Below are positions 6,602-7,283 of a stretch of DNA of 7,283 bases, in pieces. Source of the DNA: Anaerolineae bacterium (lineage in GTDB: Bacteria; Chloroflexota; Anaerolineae; 4572-78; J111); the NCBI GenBank assembly GCA_020433785.1, contig JAGRCC010000347.1:1-7283 (forward strand), read 5' to 3'. Under the pieces are notes generated by a model that worked only from the letters and a program-made list of their open reading frames with translations, searched no databases and was not told the DNA's origin. A program made the translations under genes and the position numbers. Position 1 is the first letter of the stretch. Each line of letters starts with the position of its first letter.

Positions 6602-6934
6602 CTATTTTAAGGAATCCAGGCCGGACTCAACCGTATCCTGGATAGTAAAAAAGTTTAGAAAGCCTGTGGCAGACATCGTGTCTTGGATATCTTCAGATAA
6701 ACCAACCAACACGAGATGGCCTTTGTTACTGGCTGTTTCTCGGTGCATAGACAGCATCATGCGCAACCCAGCACTGGACATATATTCCACGCCAGACATA
6801 TTTACGATGACCTTGCAACCGGGTTGAAGTAGGGGCAAAATAGCGGCCTGGGCCTCAGGGGCCGTCTTGCCGTCAATATCACCGGTGATATCAGCCACTG
6901 TAACGTCGTCAATGGTCCTAACAATAATTTCCAT
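6602..6934 (-). CDS. STAS-domain anti-sigma factor antagonist (RsbV/SpoIIAA-like), second copy
   Basis: A 110-residue STAS protein with GDIDGKTAPE (18-27) and the core motif [10 protein letters not shown] (49-58). S54 is the predicted phosphorylation site. Two adjacent in-frame ATG codons (6937 and 6934) follow AGGAGA. I prefer 6934 because it lies 7 nt from GGAG, against 4 nt for 6937; the difference is one residue. The frame continues upstream to an ATG at 7009, but that extension runs through an inverted repeat and past the ribosome binding site, so I reject it. The gene leads the glgX unit and ends 12 nt before glgX. It shares the phosphosite motif with the other STAS protein but little else by eye, which suggests separate partners or timing. 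Confidence 0.9.
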   Translation of the reverse strand: MEIIVRTIDDVTVADITGDIDGKTAPEAQAAILPLLQPGCKVIVNMSGVEYMSSAGLRMMLSMHRETASNKGHLVLVGLSEDIQDTMSATGFLNFFTIQDTVESGLDSLK

Positions 6935-6940
6935 CATAGT

Positions 6941-6946
6941 TCTCCT
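6941..6946 (-). promoter_or_regulatory. ribosome binding site deciding the second STAS start
   Basis: AGGAGA on the minus strand, close to the anti-Shine-Dalgarno consensus. It lies 9 nt downstream of the inverted repeat at 6956-7014, so folding of that repeat in the RNA could affect access to it. Confidence 0.75.
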
Positions 6947-6955
6947 GTAAATAGA

Positions 6956-7014
6956 CTGGAGTGCGAACTTTGTGCTTGACGTATTAAATAGACAAGCCAA
7001 ACGTCGCACTCCAG
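6956..7014. repeat. 59 bp imperfect inverted repeat in the leader of the STAS-glgX unit
   Basis: CTGGAGTGCGA (6956-6966) is the exact reverse complement of TCGCACTCCAG (7004-7014). The stem continues inward with TTTG (6969-6972) to CAAA (6998-7001) and GCTTG (6974-6978) to CAAGC (6993-6997), leaving a small internal loop, a one-base bulge and a 14 nt AT-rich end loop. It sits directly before the ribosome binding site. No T run follows, so it is not a standard terminator. It could be a leader hairpin, an operator or a miniature repeat. Confidence 0.65.
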
Positions 7015-7080
7015 ATTCTCATTACGTATACCCGTCCCGCCCAGGCAAGACCATTTGGCTTTGGATAGCCACAGCGGGCG

Positions 7081-7283
7081 TTACTCGGTAGCCTCGCCTG
7101 TTTGAGTGGGGACCAGGCGAACTTTAACTCTTATCTGCTCTTTGGTCTCAGGTAACTTGACCGTTAAACCTTCAGCATCGAAATTGCTGTAAGGTTCGTC
7201 ATCCACCCAGGCTTCGCTGATACGAACGCTGCCAGGCGGCAAAATGTCGGGAGACACCCGCAGGATATTGCGCTTAAAGGCGC
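7081..7283 (-). CDS. C-terminal end of an unidentified protein
   Basis: An open frame enters from the right edge and ends at TAA (7083-7081), giving the last 66 or so residues of a protein whose start is outside the window. The visible part reads like alternating beta strands and turns, with LPPGSVRISEAWVDD and NFDAEGLTVKLP, then a basic strand IRVKVRLVP and a short polar tail. I do not recognise the family. A beta-sandwich C-terminal domain of a secreted or carbohydrate-related protein would fit but is a guess. It is co-directional with the cluster and 143-146 nt from the next gene. Coding is supported by an uninterrupted frame and protein-like composition only. Confidence 0.6.
   Translation of the reverse strand, partial: AFKRNILRVSPDILPPGSVRISEAWVDDEPYSNFDAEGLTVKLPETKEQIRVKVRLVPTQTGEATE

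Noticed and set aside
6938..7009. 24-residue N-terminal extension of the second STAS protein from an ATG at 7009
   Set aside because: It translates the inverted repeat and the ribosome binding site, and STAS homology starts at MEII.
7036..7080. Possible terminator after the right-edge gene (CGCCC pairing with GGGCG)
   Set aside because: The stem is only 5 bp with a long loop and no T run on the minus strand.

Overview
The window is a single-strand gene cluster: every convincing gene lies on the minus strand, so transcription runs from the right end to the left. It has roughly balanced base composition and compact 12-14 nt gene junctions, with no tRNA, rRNA, CRISPR array or transposase. The proteins are bacterial. 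The GlgX subfamily and the gene order recall the icfG region of cyanobacteria. The overall flavour (palindromic dispersed repeats in the gaps, multidomain cNMP/GAF/PP2C proteins) suggests a Chloroflexota-like bacterium, perhaps Anaerolineae. That taxonomic guess is inference, and a cyanobacterium is not excluded.

Layout from right to left (order of transcription): (1) the 3' end of an unidentified gene (7081-7283); (2) a 143 nt gap with a long imperfect inverted repeat just before the next ribosome binding site; (3) a STAS anti-sigma-antagonist (6602-6934); (4) a complete glycogen debranching enzyme GlgX (4409-6589); (5) a second STAS protein (4010-4351); (6) a 420 nt non-coding gap (3590-4009) with three inverted repeats, including a 96 bp element with perfect 16 bp ends, and a weak candidate promoter; (7) an RsbW-type serine kinase with a GHKL/Bergerat fold (3170-3589); (8) a 677-residue phosphatase built as cNMP-binding fold, HAMP-like linker, GAF and PP2C/RsbU domain (1124-3157); (9) a tandem paralogue of that phosphatase lacking the first two modules and running off the left edge (1-1109).

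Together these genes form a partner-switching module: one kinase, two STAS substrates carrying the phosphorylatable serine, and two phosphatases with different sensor domains, wrapped around a glycogen-degrading enzyme. From memory, the same gene content (STAS, GlgX, STAS, PP2C phosphatase, HATPase kinase) is found in the Synechocystis PCC 6803 icfG cluster (slr1856-slr1861), which is linked to coordination of carbon and glucose metabolism. The likely job is therefore to tie reserve-carbohydrate use to a phosphorylation switch. No sigma factor is encoded in the window.

The most notable points are the icfG-like synteny, the duplicated phosphatase whose catalytic halves are far more alike (about 86% by hand alignment) than their GAF halves (about 52%), the lost phosphate-binding arginine in the cNMP-type domain, and the structured repeats in the two gaps.
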